From Belliella kenyensis (lineage in GTDB: Bacteria > Bacteroidota > Bacteroidia > Cytophagales > Cyclobacteriaceae): a DNA stretch of 64,000 nt. Position 1 is the stretch's first letter; each line of letters begins with the position of its first letter. Where the stretch lies: the NCBI RefSeq assembly GCF_022549675.1, contig NZ_JAKZGR010000010.1, positions 1 through 64,000 of the forward strand, read 5' to 3'. This document shows, piece after piece, positions 26,521-35,205 of this stretch. The translations under genes and the position numbers were made by a program. The notes under the pieces are model-generated. The model saw nothing but the letters and a program-made list of their open reading frames with translations, was not told the origin of the DNA and made no database searches.

Positions 26521-27471
26521 ATGGAGATTTATAAAACACAATCTACAATTGCCAAGAAAAGTAACTGGTTATTGTCCATGGTCGTTACTTTATTGGTTAC
26601 TATTGGAGTCCTCTTTCTACTTCAGGGACTATCTTTGATACTAGTGATACCTTTGTTTCAAGTATCAATTACCGAGATCATCCAAGTCATGACTGGTCAA
26701 AGTACTGCACCTAATGGACGAATGGCCATATTGTTCATTCAAGGGATTGGAACAGGCTTTGGGTTTATAGCAGCCACATTGCTCATAGCGAAGCTAGTAG
26801 ACAAAGCTGACATGGGATTCAAACAACATTTTGATAACTTTAAGTTCATCCCATTTCTCATCATGATTTTCGTTATCCTCGGAGGAATGATGTTCAACAC
26901 CCTTTTGATCGATCTGAATGGCAATTTTCAATTCCCTTCGTTCATGGCAGAGTTTGAAAAGATGCTTCAACAAAAGGAAGCCGAACTGATGGCACTGACG
27001 ATATACCTTACCGATTTTGATTCAATCCAAGAGTTGATGATGGGTGTGTTGGTAATTGGAGTTTTGGCAGGTTTGGGAGAGGAGCTCTTCTTTAGAGGCC
27101 TTTTACAGCCTAAACTTCACCAATACACTGGCAATATGCACGTTGGTGTTTGGTTGACAGCTTTTATTTTCTCAGCTATACACATGCAGTTCTATGGTTT
27201 TTTACCAAGAATGTTGTTGGGAGCGATATTTGGTTATCTTTATTGTTATTCTGGAAGCTTGATATATCCGATTATAGCACATATATTCAACAATACTTTC
27301 ACTATAGTGTTGGTATATTTAGGCAAACTGGGCAAAATCGACTTTGACATAGAGGAAGTGGATCAAGCATCATGGCCTGTGGCACTTGGAGGTTTGGCCC
27401 TTTTGGTGATTAGTTTGAAATTATTTTCTGAGAAAAACAAACCCAATTTAACTCATGAAAAACTGGAATAA
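26521..27471 (+). CDS. CPBP family intramembrane metalloprotease
   Basis: A 316-residue polytopic membrane protein with the Abi/CAAX-protease core. Motif 1 is GLGEELFFRGLL (EExxxR), motif 2 is FIFSAIHMQFYGFLPRMLLGAIFGYLY (FxxxH), and motif 3 is PIIAHIFNNTF (HxxxN). These residues bind zinc and catalyse cleavage within the membrane. Bacterial members act in bacteriocin self-immunity or membrane-protein processing; the target here is unknown. Its 3' end overlaps the DUF2007 gene by 17 bases, so the two are translationally coupled. Confidence 0.9.
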   Translation: MEIYKTQSTIAKKSNWLLSMVVTLLVTIGVLFLLQGLSLILVIPLFQVSITEIIQVMTGQSTAPNGRMAILFIQGIGTGFGFIAATLLIAKLVDKADMGFKQHFDNFKFIPFLIMIFVILGGMMFNTLLIDLNGNFQFPSFMAEFEKMLQQKEAELMALTIYLTDFDSIQELMMGVLVIGVLAGLGEELFFRGLLQPKLHQYTGNMHVGVWLTAFIFSAIHMQFYGFLPRMLLGAIFGYLYCYSGSLIYPIIAHIFNNTFTIVLVYLGKLGKIDFDIEEVDQASWPVALGGLALLVISLKLFSEKNKPNLTHEKLE

Positions 27472-27661
27472 AGTATTTGAAGATAGCTCGCCAGTGCGGG
27501 CTGAGATTGTAAAAGGTGTATTGGAGTCGCATGGCATTCCTGCTTACATCCTCAATAAGACAGAGTCTGCTTACAAAATCCATGGCTATTCAGAAGTAAT
27601 GGTTCCTGAGCAAGATTTTCACGAAGCTTCCAAAATTATCCAGAATGAGATCACCTTTTAA
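27455..27661 (+). CDS. DUF2007 protein
   Basis: A 68-residue soluble protein of the DUF2007 family (a small ferredoxin-like fold sometimes called a putative signal transducer). The recognisable parts are FEDSSPVRAEIVKGVLESHGIPAYILNKT and the C-terminal VMVPEQDFHEASKII. It overlaps the upstream CPBP gene by 17 bases and the downstream cdsA by 17 bases, an unusually tight three-gene arrangement. No biochemical role is known. Confidence 0.83.
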   Translation: MKNWNKVFEDSSPVRAEIVKGVLESHGIPAYILNKTESAYKIHGYSEVMVPEQDFHEASKIIQNEITF

Positions 27662-28502
27662 GCTAAGATCAAGATTTAATATTAATAATTACAGCAACCT
27701 TGCTCAGCGCATTATTACTGCATTGATAGGGGCGACATTGATAGTTTTTGGATCTGTATATAGTGAATGGCTGTATTTTATAATTTTCGGTGTCATATTA
27801 GCCTTTTCCCAAATGGAATTCTACCGGCTTTCAGGACTTGATGGGATGCTGCCATTAAAAACATTCGGGACATTTCTTGGGATTCTGATATTTTCTTTAT
27901 CTTTTCTGATAGAAATGCAACATTTACAAGACAAATACTACTTCTTGATTTTCCCATTATCTTCCTTGGTTTTTTTCATCAAACTCTACAGAAAGTCCGA
28001 TAAAAAACCCTTCACTGGAGTGGCATTTACGTTTCTGGGGATATTCTATGTGGCAGTTCCTTTTGCATTGCTGAATTTGGCCGCTTTTTCGGTAGATGGT
28101 ACTTTCCATTATGAAGTAATTATAGGTTCTCTATTTATTTTGTGGGCATCAGATTCAGGCGCATATTTTGCAGGAACAAAATTTGGAAAGACAAAACTCT
28201 TTGAAAGGGTATCTCCTAAGAAGTCGTGGGAGGGTTTCTTAGGTGGAGCTGCCGCTGCATTTGCTGTTGCTTACTTTCTTGGATTGTATTTCATGTCACT
28301 TGCCGTTTGGGAATGGTTTTGTATCTCGACCATCATCATCATAGCTGGCACTTATGGAGATCTCATAGAATCTCTTTTCAAGCGAAGTATAGAGATCAAA
28401 GATTCCAGTAGGATGCTGCCAGGACATGGTGGATTTATGGATAGATTTGATGGATTGTTATTATCTGCCCCATTTATTGCAGCATTTTTGAAAATCTTTT
28501 AA
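27645..28502 (+). CDS. cdsA: Phosphatidate cytidylyltransferase
   Basis: Makes CDP-diacylglycerol from phosphatidic acid and CTP in the inner membrane. Length 285, about seven helices. The family signature is intact near the C terminus: SPKKSWEGFLGG, then DLIESLFKRSIEIKDSS and MLPGHGGFMDRFDGLL. It feeds the phospholipid pathway to which psd (29950) also belongs; no PS synthase gene lies in between. The start codon lies inside DUF2007. Confidence 0.94.
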   Translation: MRSPFKLRSRFNINNYSNLAQRIITALIGATLIVFGSVYSEWLYFIIFGVILAFSQMEFYRLSGLDGMLPLKTFGTFLGILIFSLSFLIEMQHLQDKYYFLIFPLSSLVFFIKLYRKSDKKPFTGVAFTFLGIFYVAVPFALLNLAAFSVDGTFHYEVIIGSLFILWASDSGAYFAGTKFGKTKLFERVSPKKSWEGFLGGAAAAFAVAYFLGLYFMSLAVWEWFCISTIIIIAGTYGDLIESLFKRSIEIKDSSRMLPGHGGFMDRFDGLLLSAPFIAAFLKIF

Positions 28503-28579
28503 AAATGCCTATATCTTATTGAAAATACTCGTTAATATTGTGTTGTAATTCAAAAAGCTAAACTATAAATAACCCAAAT

Positions 28580-29857
28580 ATGGCTTACATTGAACCGGCT
28601 CCGATCAAGGATGCAGAGAATCCGTTGGAGTCAATGATGGAGAGGTTTAACCTCGCAGCTGAAAAACTTGGACTTTCTGACGAAGTTTACAATGTTTTGA
28701 AGAATCCAGCTAAGCAAGTAATCGTATCGCTACCGATCACGATGGACAATGGAAAAATCAAAGTGTTTGAGGGAATTAGAGTGATTCACTCCAATATCCT
28801 AGGCCCTGCAAAGGGAGGGATTAGATTTGCTCCAGATGTACATCTTGATGAGGTAAGAGCATTGGCCGCATGGATGACTTGGAAATGTGCCGTAGTAGAT
28901 ATCCCCTATGGTGGTGGAAAAGGAGGTGTAAGATGCAATCCTAGAGAGATGTCAAAAGGTGAGATCGAAAGATTGATGCGAGCTTATACCCTTGCGATGA
29001 TCGATGTATTTGGCCCTGATAAGGATATTCCTGCTCCAGATATGGGTACAGGCCCTAGAGAAATGGCTTGGCTTATGGATGAATACTCCAAAGCTCATGG
29101 AATGACTGTAAATGCAGTAGTTACAGGTAAGCCACTGGTTTTAGGAGGATCTTTGGGGAGAACTGAAGCTACAGGTCGTGGAGTGATGGTTTCTGCCCTA
29201 GCAGCGATGCAAAAGCTTAAAATCAATCCTTTTCAAGCCACCTGTGCTGTACAAGGATTTGGAAATGTAGGTTCATGGGCAGCTTTACTTTTGGAGGAGA
29301 GAGGTCTCAAGATAGTTTCAGTTTCTGACATTTCTGGAGCTTATCACAATGAGAATGGTATCAATATCCAAGAAGCAATAGCATATAGAGATAATAATAA
29401 TGGAACCCTAGAAGGCTTCAAGGGTGCAGAGAAGTTATCTGATCCGATGGAATTGCTATTACTAGATGTAGATGTATTGGTCCCTGCTGCTGTAGAAGAT
29501 GTGATTACTACCTCCAATGCAGATAAAATAAAAGCTAGGCTAATCGTAGAAGGTGCAAATGGACCAACTTCTGCCAAAGCTGATGCGATCATTAATGAAA
29601 AAGGCATCATGGCCGTTCCAGATATTTTGGCAAATGCAGGAGGTGTGACTGTCTCTTATTTCGAATGGGTGCAGAATAGACTTGGCTACAAATGGACAGC
29701 TGAACGTGTCAATAGAAGATCTGATAGGATTATGAAAGATGCTTTTGATAATGTGTATGAAGCTTCTGTGAAATATGATGTCCCCATGAGAATAGCTGCG
29801 TATATCGTGGCTATAGATAAAGTTGCTAAGACTTATACTTTCAGGGGAGGCTTCTAA
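28580..29857 (+). CDS. gdhA: Glu/Leu/Phe/Val dehydrogenase family, probable glutamate dehydrogenase
   Basis: NAD(P)-dependent amino acid dehydrogenase linking glutamate and 2-oxoglutarate. Length 425. The catalytic lysine region is VDIPYGGGKGGVRCNP, the second signature ADIGTG-like part reads PAPDMGTGPREMAWLMDEY, and the nucleotide fold is VQGFGNVGSWAA. The short form (about 420 residues) is the hexameric type of Gram-positives and archaea rather than the 450-residue E. coli GdhA. Glutamate preference is inferred from family context. It is followed by a terminator hairpin at 29890. Confidence 0.88.
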   Translation: MAYIEPAPIKDAENPLESMMERFNLAAEKLGLSDEVYNVLKNPAKQVIVSLPITMDNGKIKVFEGIRVIHSNILGPAKGGIRFAPDVHLDEVRALAAWMTWKCAVVDIPYGGGKGGVRCNPREMSKGEIERLMRAYTLAMIDVFGPDKDIPAPDMGTGPREMAWLMDEYSKAHGMTVNAVVTGKPLVLGGSLGRTEATGRGVMVSALAAMQKLKINPFQATCAVQGFGNVGSWAALLLEERGLKIVSVSDISGAYHNENGINIQEAIAYRDNNNGTLEGFKGAEKLSDPMELLLLDVDVLVPAAVEDVITTSNADKIKARLIVEGANGPTSAKADAIINEKGIMAVPDILANAGGVTVSYFEWVQNRLGYKWTAERVNRRSDRIMKDAFDNVYEASVKYDVPMRIAAYIVAIDKVAKTYTFRGGF

Positions 29858-29889
29858 AATCAAAAAAATAGAAAGTTTACTTATATTTG

Positions 29890-29923
29890 AGGTGTGAAAG
29901 TATAGCTTTCACACCTTTTTCTT
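29890..29923 (+). terminator. Terminator between gdhA and psd
   Basis: An 11-bp perfect stem (AGGTGTGAAAG with CTTTCACACCT), 5-base loop, then TTTTCTTT. It lies upstream of the psd start, which rules out starts before 29950. Confidence 0.85.
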
Positions 29924-29949
29924 TAAGCGTTGAAATCTACGATAAGACC

Positions 29950-30612
29950 ATGACTATACATAAAGAAGGACGATCCCTTTTATTTTGGATGCTGATTATT
30001 TTAGCAATCTTGAATTATGGACTGTATTACTACTTGCCTTCGCAGGAGGTGTTGCTGAATGTAGTACTATTAGGAAGTGTTATACTTTACTTGATTGTAT
30101 TGCAGTTTTTCAGGAATCCCTTTGTCCCAATACGAAATGATGATGGCGTGGTATATGCTCCAGCAGATGGTAAGGTCGTAGTGATCGAAGAGGTAATTGA
30201 AGATGAATATTTCAATTCAAGCAGAAGGCAGGTTTCGATCTTTATGTCGCCTATAAATGTTCACGTCAATAGGTCTCCGATTGCAGGGATTGTAAAGTTT
30301 TTTAAATATCATCCTGGAAAGTACCTGGTGGCGTGGCACCCTAAGTCAAGCACAGAGAACGAAAGGACAACCATGGTGATTGAAGGAAAAAATGGGACAG
30401 AACTTTTGGTAAGACAAATAGCAGGTGCTTTGGCTAGAAGAATCAAATGGTACGTAGATGCAGGTAGTCCGTTACAGCAATGTGGCGAATTTGGGTTTAT
30501 CAAGTTTGGCTCTAGGGTTGATGTATTTTTACCACTAGATGCAGAGATACTTGTCGATATTGATCAAAAGACCAAAGGCGGCCATACAGCAATTGCCAAA
30601 CTTAAGAATTAA
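29950..30612 (+). CDS. psd: Phosphatidylserine decarboxylase proenzyme
   Basis: Converts phosphatidylserine to phosphatidylethanolamine. It is the short (type II-like, 220-residue) membrane-anchored form. One or two helices are at the N terminus, followed by PADGKVVVIEEV, IFMSPINVHVNRSPIAG and the self-cleavage region GFIKFGSRVDVFLP, where the GS pair is the expected site that forms the pyruvoyl group. I start at ATG 29950, because an upstream in-frame codon at 29887 lies in the gdhA terminator. Followed by a strong terminator. Confidence 0.93.
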   Translation: MTIHKEGRSLLFWMLIILAILNYGLYYYLPSQEVLLNVVLLGSVILYLIVLQFFRNPFVPIRNDDGVVYAPADGKVVVIEEVIEDEYFNSSRRQVSIFMSPINVHVNRSPIAGIVKFFKYHPGKYLVAWHPKSSTENERTTMVIEGKNGTELLVRQIAGALARRIKWYVDAGSPLQQCGEFGFIKFGSRVDVFLPLDAEILVDIDQKTKGGHTAIAKLKN

Positions 30613-30667
30613 GTTTTTTTTATTTTCTTTCGGCATATTTAAACTAAAGCCTGAATCATAAAAAATT

Positions 30668-30712
30668 AAAATCCCTCTTTAGTCAGAAATGATCTAAAGA
30701 GGGATTTTTTTT
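30668..30712 (+). terminator. Terminator after psd
   Basis: A 15-bp stem (AAAATCCCTCTTTAG with CTAAAGAGGGATTTT), 11-base loop, then a T run. Confidence 0.88.
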
Positions 30713-30842
30713 CCTAAAATCCGCAAGAGAATGTTGTAATCGGTTAATTAATACTGCTAATTGACCTCCAGGTTTCGCTCCATTATTTCTAATAATTTAT
30801 TGGTAGTCAATAGAACCAGAAAGGTCTGCGAGTTTTAGATAT

Positions 30843-30992
30843 ATGGATATACGGAACTTTGCCAATAACCTTACAAAATTCCGACTTATCTAACTTCCGA
30901 TATAAATTGATATTGGATACTTATGGATATTGACCATTAACAACCTGTTGAGCCAATGAATTGACGTTACTGGCAAAAAAGCGTATAATCAG
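30843..30992 (+). mobile_element. MITE-like element, copy A (150 bp)
   Basis: Ends in 27-bp imperfect terminal inverted repeats (19 of 27 positions match, no gaps; shared core TATACG and TTTGCCA.TAAC). It is flanked by a 9-bp direct repeat TTTAGATAT (30834-30842 and 30994-31002). 144 of 150 positions equal copy B at 42420-42569. It contains no ORF and would need a transposase supplied from elsewhere. Confidence 0.8.
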
Positions 30993-31035
30993 ATTTAGAT
31001 ATTTGATTGTTGCCTTGGCTTGTGCCTTTCTCTCC

Positions 31036-31059
31036 TTGGCTTGTGTCCCCACAAGCCAA
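31036..31059. repeat. REP-like hairpin GGCTTGTG
   Basis: TTGGCTTGTG-TCCC-CACAAGCCAA, a perfect 10-bp stem. The core matches the hairpin at 42224-42243 except for a compensatory C-G to T-A pair and one loop base. A partial copy (CCTTGGCTTGTG) precedes it at 31014-31025. Confidence 0.6.
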
Positions 31060-31106
31060 AATCATCGAAATGCTTGTGACTCTGCAAACCAATCACCTGC
31101 CATTTT

Positions 31107-31601
31107 TTACTTCCTTGAAAGCCAATTTGGAAAAGTCTTTTTACTAAGCACTTGTTTCCAGTACAAAATCCCGAGGGTAAGGGTGCTCAGGAAAAAAATA
31201 AAAGTAGTCCATTCGTAGGTTCTTTTTCCAGATTTGCCTGTTTGTATATTTGAATCTTTGTCTTCAAGTGCTCTTTTCAATGATGCGATCTCACGTTCTT
31301 GCTTAGAAGCAATGTACTTATAATCGTTTTTTTCGTAAGTGATTTCTGTTTTTTGAATCTCACTGAGCATTTTCAGCTCATCCATGATTTGATTATCTTT
31401 TCTAATGATCCTTTCCATCCAATTGTTGGTTTCGATCATGTCTTTTTTTGTTCTATTACCAAAGATGCCCGATTTTTTACTTTCAGATTGCTGCCATTGT
31501 TGGTGCAAACTTTGCCTTTCTTGCATGAGCATTTCCAATTTGGCCTGGCCAAACAGCATCATAGGAAAAAGGAATAAAATCAGGGTGATGAGTCGCTTCA
31601 T
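31107..31601 (-). CDS. Exported coiled-coil protein with C-terminal anchor
   Basis: A 164-residue hypothetical. The signal peptide MKRLITLILFLFPMMLFGQ is followed by a charged helical segment with coiled-coil character (QERQSLHQQWQQSESKK, KQEREIASLKRALEDKDSN). One transmembrane helix near 132-148 (WTTFIFFLSTLTLGILYW) precedes a basic tail. The layout suggests a periplasmic helical domain anchored in the inner membrane. I do not recognise a named family. It may share a transcript with the gene upstream at 31685. Confidence 0.6.
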   Translation of the reverse strand: MKRLITLILFLFPMMLFGQAKLEMLMQERQSLHQQWQQSESKKSGIFGNRTKKDMIETNNWMERIIRKDNQIMDELKMLSEIQKTEITYEKNDYKYIASKQEREIASLKRALEDKDSNIQTGKSGKRTYEWTTFIFFLSTLTLGILYWKQVLSKKTFPNWLSRK

Positions 31602-31684
31602 AGTGACAGGTATATTTATTTGATTTTAAGTAAAAAATCAAATAATGTGCCGAGAATAATTTTGGCACTTTTCAGCACAAAAAA

Positions 31685-32062
31685 TTATCTGATTTTCATC
31701 CTTTTGCCAGCTCTTCTCTTGAATGCTCCTTGTCTACGTTTGTTGTTGGTGTAGAAATTATACAAAAAGTTAATCGCAAAAGCAGTAATGGTAAGAGGTA
31801 CAAACATACTAGGTAGCATGGTCTTGATGCCAATAAGAATCAAAAATGCAGCAATTATCCCCATTTTAAATGAGGTGTGGCTCTCTGGATATACCTTTGC
31901 AACTAAGTAGAGACTTAAACTTTCAATGAGTGCCACGATGATCAGTAAGTACTTTAGCATCTGAGGCATAGTAGTACTTGCTGACCATACTACCCAAGCT
32001 AAACCTGCAATGACAAGTACTAGGCTGATGGACTGTATGGAAGTGTTTAGTCTCTCTCTCAT
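31685..32062 (-). CDS. Small polytopic membrane protein
   Basis: A 125-residue hypothetical with about four hydrophobic helices (residues 13-28, 36-55, 66-80, 85-103) and a strongly basic C-terminal tail (NNKRRQGAFKRRAGKRMKIR), which by the positive-inside rule should face the cytoplasm. No family is recognised. It lies upstream of 31107 on the same strand with an 83-base gap. Confidence 0.6.
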   Translation of the reverse strand: MRERLNTSIQSISLVLVIAGLAWVVWSASTTMPQMLKYLLIIVALIESLSLYLVAKVYPESHTSFKMGIIAAFLILIGIKTMLPSMFVPLTITAFAINFLYNFYTNNKRRQGAFKRRAGKRMKIR

Positions 32063-32230
32063 TGGTTCTTACTTTTGGGTTGTTGTTTTATGCGATTTTG
32101 AAGTATTTGGTTCTTATCAAATTACTAAATAAAAAAAGCTCAAATTTCAATTCTTGCCTATATTCAGAGGAACATTTGTATAGCATGGATGTTTATTTGA
32201 CTGTTTAATATATGGATAAAACTTAAAATA

Positions 32231-32301
32231 ACAAAAAAATGTGCCTTGGTGTCTTGGGCAAACATGCTGTCAGTTTGACCAAATGTGACACCAAGGTACA
32301 T
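32231..32301 (-). terminator. Long two-part hairpin terminator after DPP IV
   Basis: The outer stem of 15 bp (ATGTGCCTTGGTGTC with GACACCAAGGTACAT, one wobble) encloses an inner stem (TTGG.CAAAC with GTTTG.CCAA). On the minus strand it is followed by seven T. It lies 54 bases past the stop of the DPP IV gene. It is longer than most terminators here, so a decayed inverted-repeat element recruited as a terminator is possible. Confidence 0.7.
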
Positions 32302-32354
32302 GTATTGACAAAAATGAATTTATCTATTCAAAAGGTTTGCGAGGGTTCACAGGA

Positions 32355-34535
32355 TTATAGTTTTCTTTTGATAAAGTCTGTCATCATGCTATATAGGTGC
32401 CAGCTCGTATTTCCACCTGATATTCCGTGGTTTCTATTGGGGTAGTAAAATGACTCAAACTGTTTGTCTGCTTTGATCAAAGCATCGACCAGATCTACAG
32501 CATTTTGAAAGTGTACATTATCATCACCTGTACCATGAATGAGCAAAAGATTGCCTTTCAGTTTATTGACATGTGTGATCGGACTGTTATCATCATACCC
32601 CGAGGGATTCAGCTGTGGAGTCTGTAGATATCTCTCAGTATAGATTGAGTCATAGTACCTCCACGTCGTCACAGGGGCCACTGATATTGCCGATTTGAAA
32701 ACTTCGTTTCCTTTCATCAGGGCAAGCGAAGACATGTAGCCACCATATGACCATCCCCATATTCCTATCCTTCCTTTATCTACAAATGGTAAGGTGCCGA
32801 GGTGTTTTGCACCTGCAATTTGGTCTTCTGTTTCTAATGCACCTAAGTTTGCATATGTGGCATGCTTGAAAGCTCTTCCTCTTGCGCCTGTGCCTCTATT
32901 GTCCACGCATACTACGATATAGCCTTCTGTTGCAAGATGGTGATGCCAGAAGTCTCTTAAGCCTCCCCAGCTATTAGTGACATTTTGGGAGCCAGGGCCT
33001 CCATACACATACATGAGCACTGGGTACTTCTTAGATTCATCAAAATCAGCTGGCTTGATCATGTAAGCATTGAGAGGAGTGCCATCTACAGTTTCGAAAT
33101 TGAAAAATTCTTTACTAGACATAGCAAAATTCCTCAGTCTGTCTATCAATTCTTGATTGTCCTCTAGTACTTGAAGTTCTTTTCCCGCTGTGTTATTTAA
33201 AGTGATCCTAGCCGGTCGATTAGCTTCAGTGTGTGTAGCAATATAATATTTGAAATCCTTGCTCATGTTGATATTATGTGTACCTGATGCTGGAGTAAGG
33301 ATCTTTTTATTTTTTCCGTCTAGATTGATGACATAGAGATTCCTTTCAAGAGGTGAAGCTTCAGTAGAAGTGAAGTATATCTTTTTTCCTTTTTCATCCA
33401 CACCAACAAGATTACTTACTTCCCAATTACCAGCGGTGATTTGTTTGATCAATTTCCCTGTCATGTCGTGGTGATAGATGTGCTTGTAACCATCTTGTTC
33501 AGATGTACGGATAAAGCCCTTATCGTCTTTGAGAAAATGGTAATTGTCGTTGAAGTCTAAATCCACATAGGTGTCAGACTTTTCTTGAAGGATGAGTTTA
33601 CTCTCTCCAGAAGATGCATTTGCAGCTAGGAAATCTAGTTGATTTTGAAGCCTGTTGAGTCTGATATAAGCCAGAGTGTTTGAGGTTGCAGTCCAATAGA
33701 TTCTTGGTAAATAAATATCAGTCTCTTTACCACTATCAACTTTTACAGTTTTGCTACTAGCAAGATCGTAGATATGAATACTAACTTCGGCATTTTTTTC
33801 TCCAGCCTTTGGGTACTTGAATTTGTAGTCTTCTGGATAAAGTTTTCCCCAAGTTTGCATATTGAATTCAGGCACTTCTGACTCATCGAATCGGATAAAT
33901 GCGATTTTTTTTCCATCAGGAGACCATTCGAAGGCTTTTGCCATAGAGAATTCTTCCTCATAAACCCAATCGGCAGCACCATTGATGATATGGTTCCATT
34001 TTCCATCTTCGGTAACTTGAGTGATTTTTTGATCAGAAAGATTGACAATGAATAAGTTGTTGTCTTGAACATAGGCAACTTTATCATTGTCTGGAGAAAG
34101 TGTGGCATACATGATTTTTTCTCCATTGACAAGGAGTTGTGCGTCGCCTGATTTGAGATCTACGACGTGATTGATTGCTTTGCTAGATCTTCTGTATATC
34201 CTTTCGATATCAGAGGCAAGCAATGCCTTAGATTCGTCCGCATTGAAGCTATAGCTTGAAAAGTCCACACCAAGTTTCCCTCCATCTATTAGAGTTTCTT
34301 CTTGCTTTCCTGTGGCTACATTGATTTTTACTACCACAGGCCCAGTTGCTGTACGAGTTAATGAGCTATAGTACTGTCCATCCTTCATCCAGTTGATACC
34401 ATATACTCCTTTCGCTGAAAATGTATTTGACTTGAAAACATCTTCTAGCGTTACTTTTTTCTTCTGTTGTGCAATAGTCGAATGGCAAAGCATAATCATC
34501 AGTACCAATGCCCAGATTTTATTTATTTGAATCAT
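32355..34535 (-). CDS. Dipeptidyl peptidase IV (S9B family)
   Basis: A serine exopeptidase releasing X-Pro/X-Ala dipeptides, exported by a signal peptide (IWALVLMIMLCHSTIAQ). The 726 residues comprise an N-terminal eight-bladed propeller (about 30-480) and a C-terminal alpha/beta hydrolase. The catalytic triad is readable: Ser596 in GWSYGGYMS, Asp671 in GTGDDNVHF and His703 in NRNHGIS. The propeller's Glu-Glu substrate clamp is also visible in DWVYEEEF. It probably acts in the periplasm in peptide scavenging. Monocistronic, with terminator 32231-32301. Confidence 0.95.
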   Translation of the reverse strand: MIQINKIWALVLMIMLCHSTIAQQKKKVTLEDVFKSNTFSAKGVYGINWMKDGQYYSSLTRTATGPVVVKINVATGKQEETLIDGGKLGVDFSSYSFNADESKALLASDIERIYRRSSKAINHVVDLKSGDAQLLVNGEKIMYATLSPDNDKVAYVQDNNLFIVNLSDQKITQVTEDGKWNHIINGAADWVYEEEFSMAKAFEWSPDGKKIAFIRFDESEVPEFNMQTWGKLYPEDYKFKYPKAGEKNAEVSIHIYDLASSKTVKVDSGKETDIYLPRIYWTATSNTLAYIRLNRLQNQLDFLAANASSGESKLILQEKSDTYVDLDFNDNYHFLKDDKGFIRTSEQDGYKHIYHHDMTGKLIKQITAGNWEVSNLVGVDEKGKKIYFTSTEASPLERNLYVINLDGKNKKILTPASGTHNINMSKDFKYYIATHTEANRPARITLNNTAGKELQVLEDNQELIDRLRNFAMSSKEFFNFETVDGTPLNAYMIKPADFDESKKYPVLMYVYGGPGSQNVTNSWGGLRDFWHHHLATEGYIVVCVDNRGTGARGRAFKHATYANLGALETEDQIAGAKHLGTLPFVDKGRIGIWGWSYGGYMSSLALMKGNEVFKSAISVAPVTTWRYYDSIYTERYLQTPQLNPSGYDDNSPITHVNKLKGNLLLIHGTGDDNVHFQNAVDLVDALIKADKQFESFYYPNRNHGISGGNTSWHLYSMMTDFIKRKL

Positions 34536-34771
34536 ATTGAATATTTGAGTTTACATTTTGTTCAATTCTTAAATCAATGTAAAAAAAGTGAATTCTCCTC
34601 AATTTAACCAACTCAATTCATTTGGGAGGGTGATTTGTAATTTGGATTGTCTTTGTTATGTCCGTTTATCAAATTTTTTGATCAACTTCTGCACTTTTCC
34701 ACTATATTCATTTCCAATAGTTTGGGACATTCTTAACTCGAGTATCGTCTTAATTTCAAATGGATCTTATT

Positions 34772-35170
34772 ATGAGGATATGTTTGGTGATTTTATTCGT
34801 GTTTTCAAGTTTTTTGGCGTTTTCACAGGAAAAAATTCAACTTGATATAAATCAATCTCTTTTACTTTACCCTGAGATTTATTTTGTTGCGACCTTTGAT
34901 TTGGATGAAAATGTTACTCTAAGTAGCTTGAATCAATTCTGTGAGGAGCAAGACACCATTTTGTTTTTGAATCAAGACGAGTGTAGTATCATTAAAGTAC
35001 TCCCCTCAAGCATCGGATCGGATAGAGATATTCAGCTTTTGAAGGAGTCTGTCTTGGATTTCTTCAAAAATGTAAGTAATCCAATTGATATCAAATCGTA
35101 TGGTAGAGAATATCTTCCGGAAAAGTATCTTGTATTTTGTAAACCTACGATCAAGCCAAATATAAAGTAG
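34772..35170 (+). CDS. Secreted hypothetical protein
   Basis: A 132-residue protein with a clear signal peptide (MRICLVILFVFSSFLAFSQ) from ATG 34772; an in-frame ATG four codons earlier is less likely. The mature part is mildly acidic, with two cysteines in LNQFCEEQDTILFLNQDECSII and one near the C terminus (VFCKPTIKPN). No family is recognised. The gene stands between DPP IV (divergent) and the Rrf2 regulator, and its stop codon overlaps the left arm of an inverted repeat (AAAGTAGG) that may belong to the Rrf2 promoter. Confidence 0.55.
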   Translation: MRICLVILFVFSSFLAFSQEKIQLDINQSLLLYPEIYFVATFDLDENVTLSSLNQFCEEQDTILFLNQDECSIIKVLPSSIGSDRDIQLLKESVLDFFKNVSNPIDIKSYGREYLPEKYLVFCKPTIKPNIK

Positions 35171-35205
35171 GATGATTTAAATGTAAAGTTTTCAAGTTTT
35201 TAACC

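Larger units (their letters stand above)
30713..31106. other. Non-coding region with MITE-like copy and hairpin
   Basis: This gap holds the 150-bp repeat copy (30843-30992, with its 9-bp direct repeats) and a GGCTTGTG hairpin (31036-31059). An apparent 85-codon plus-strand frame from 30961 is made of the repeat end, the hairpin and the antisense of the gene at 31107, so I do not accept it as a gene. Confidence 0.6.

Noticed and set aside
30961-31218. Plus-strand frame of 85 codons with a lipoprotein-like start
   Set aside because: It is composed of the MITE right end, the REP-like hairpin and antisense of the gene at 31107, so the apparent signal sequence is accidental.
32239-32445. Plus-strand frame of 68 codons starting in the DPP IV terminator
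   Set aside because: It runs through a hairpin and then antisense to the DPP IV C terminus.
34588-34845. Plus-strand frame upstream of the secreted protein gene
   Set aside because: It overlaps the signal peptide region of 34772-35170 in another frame and has no coding character.
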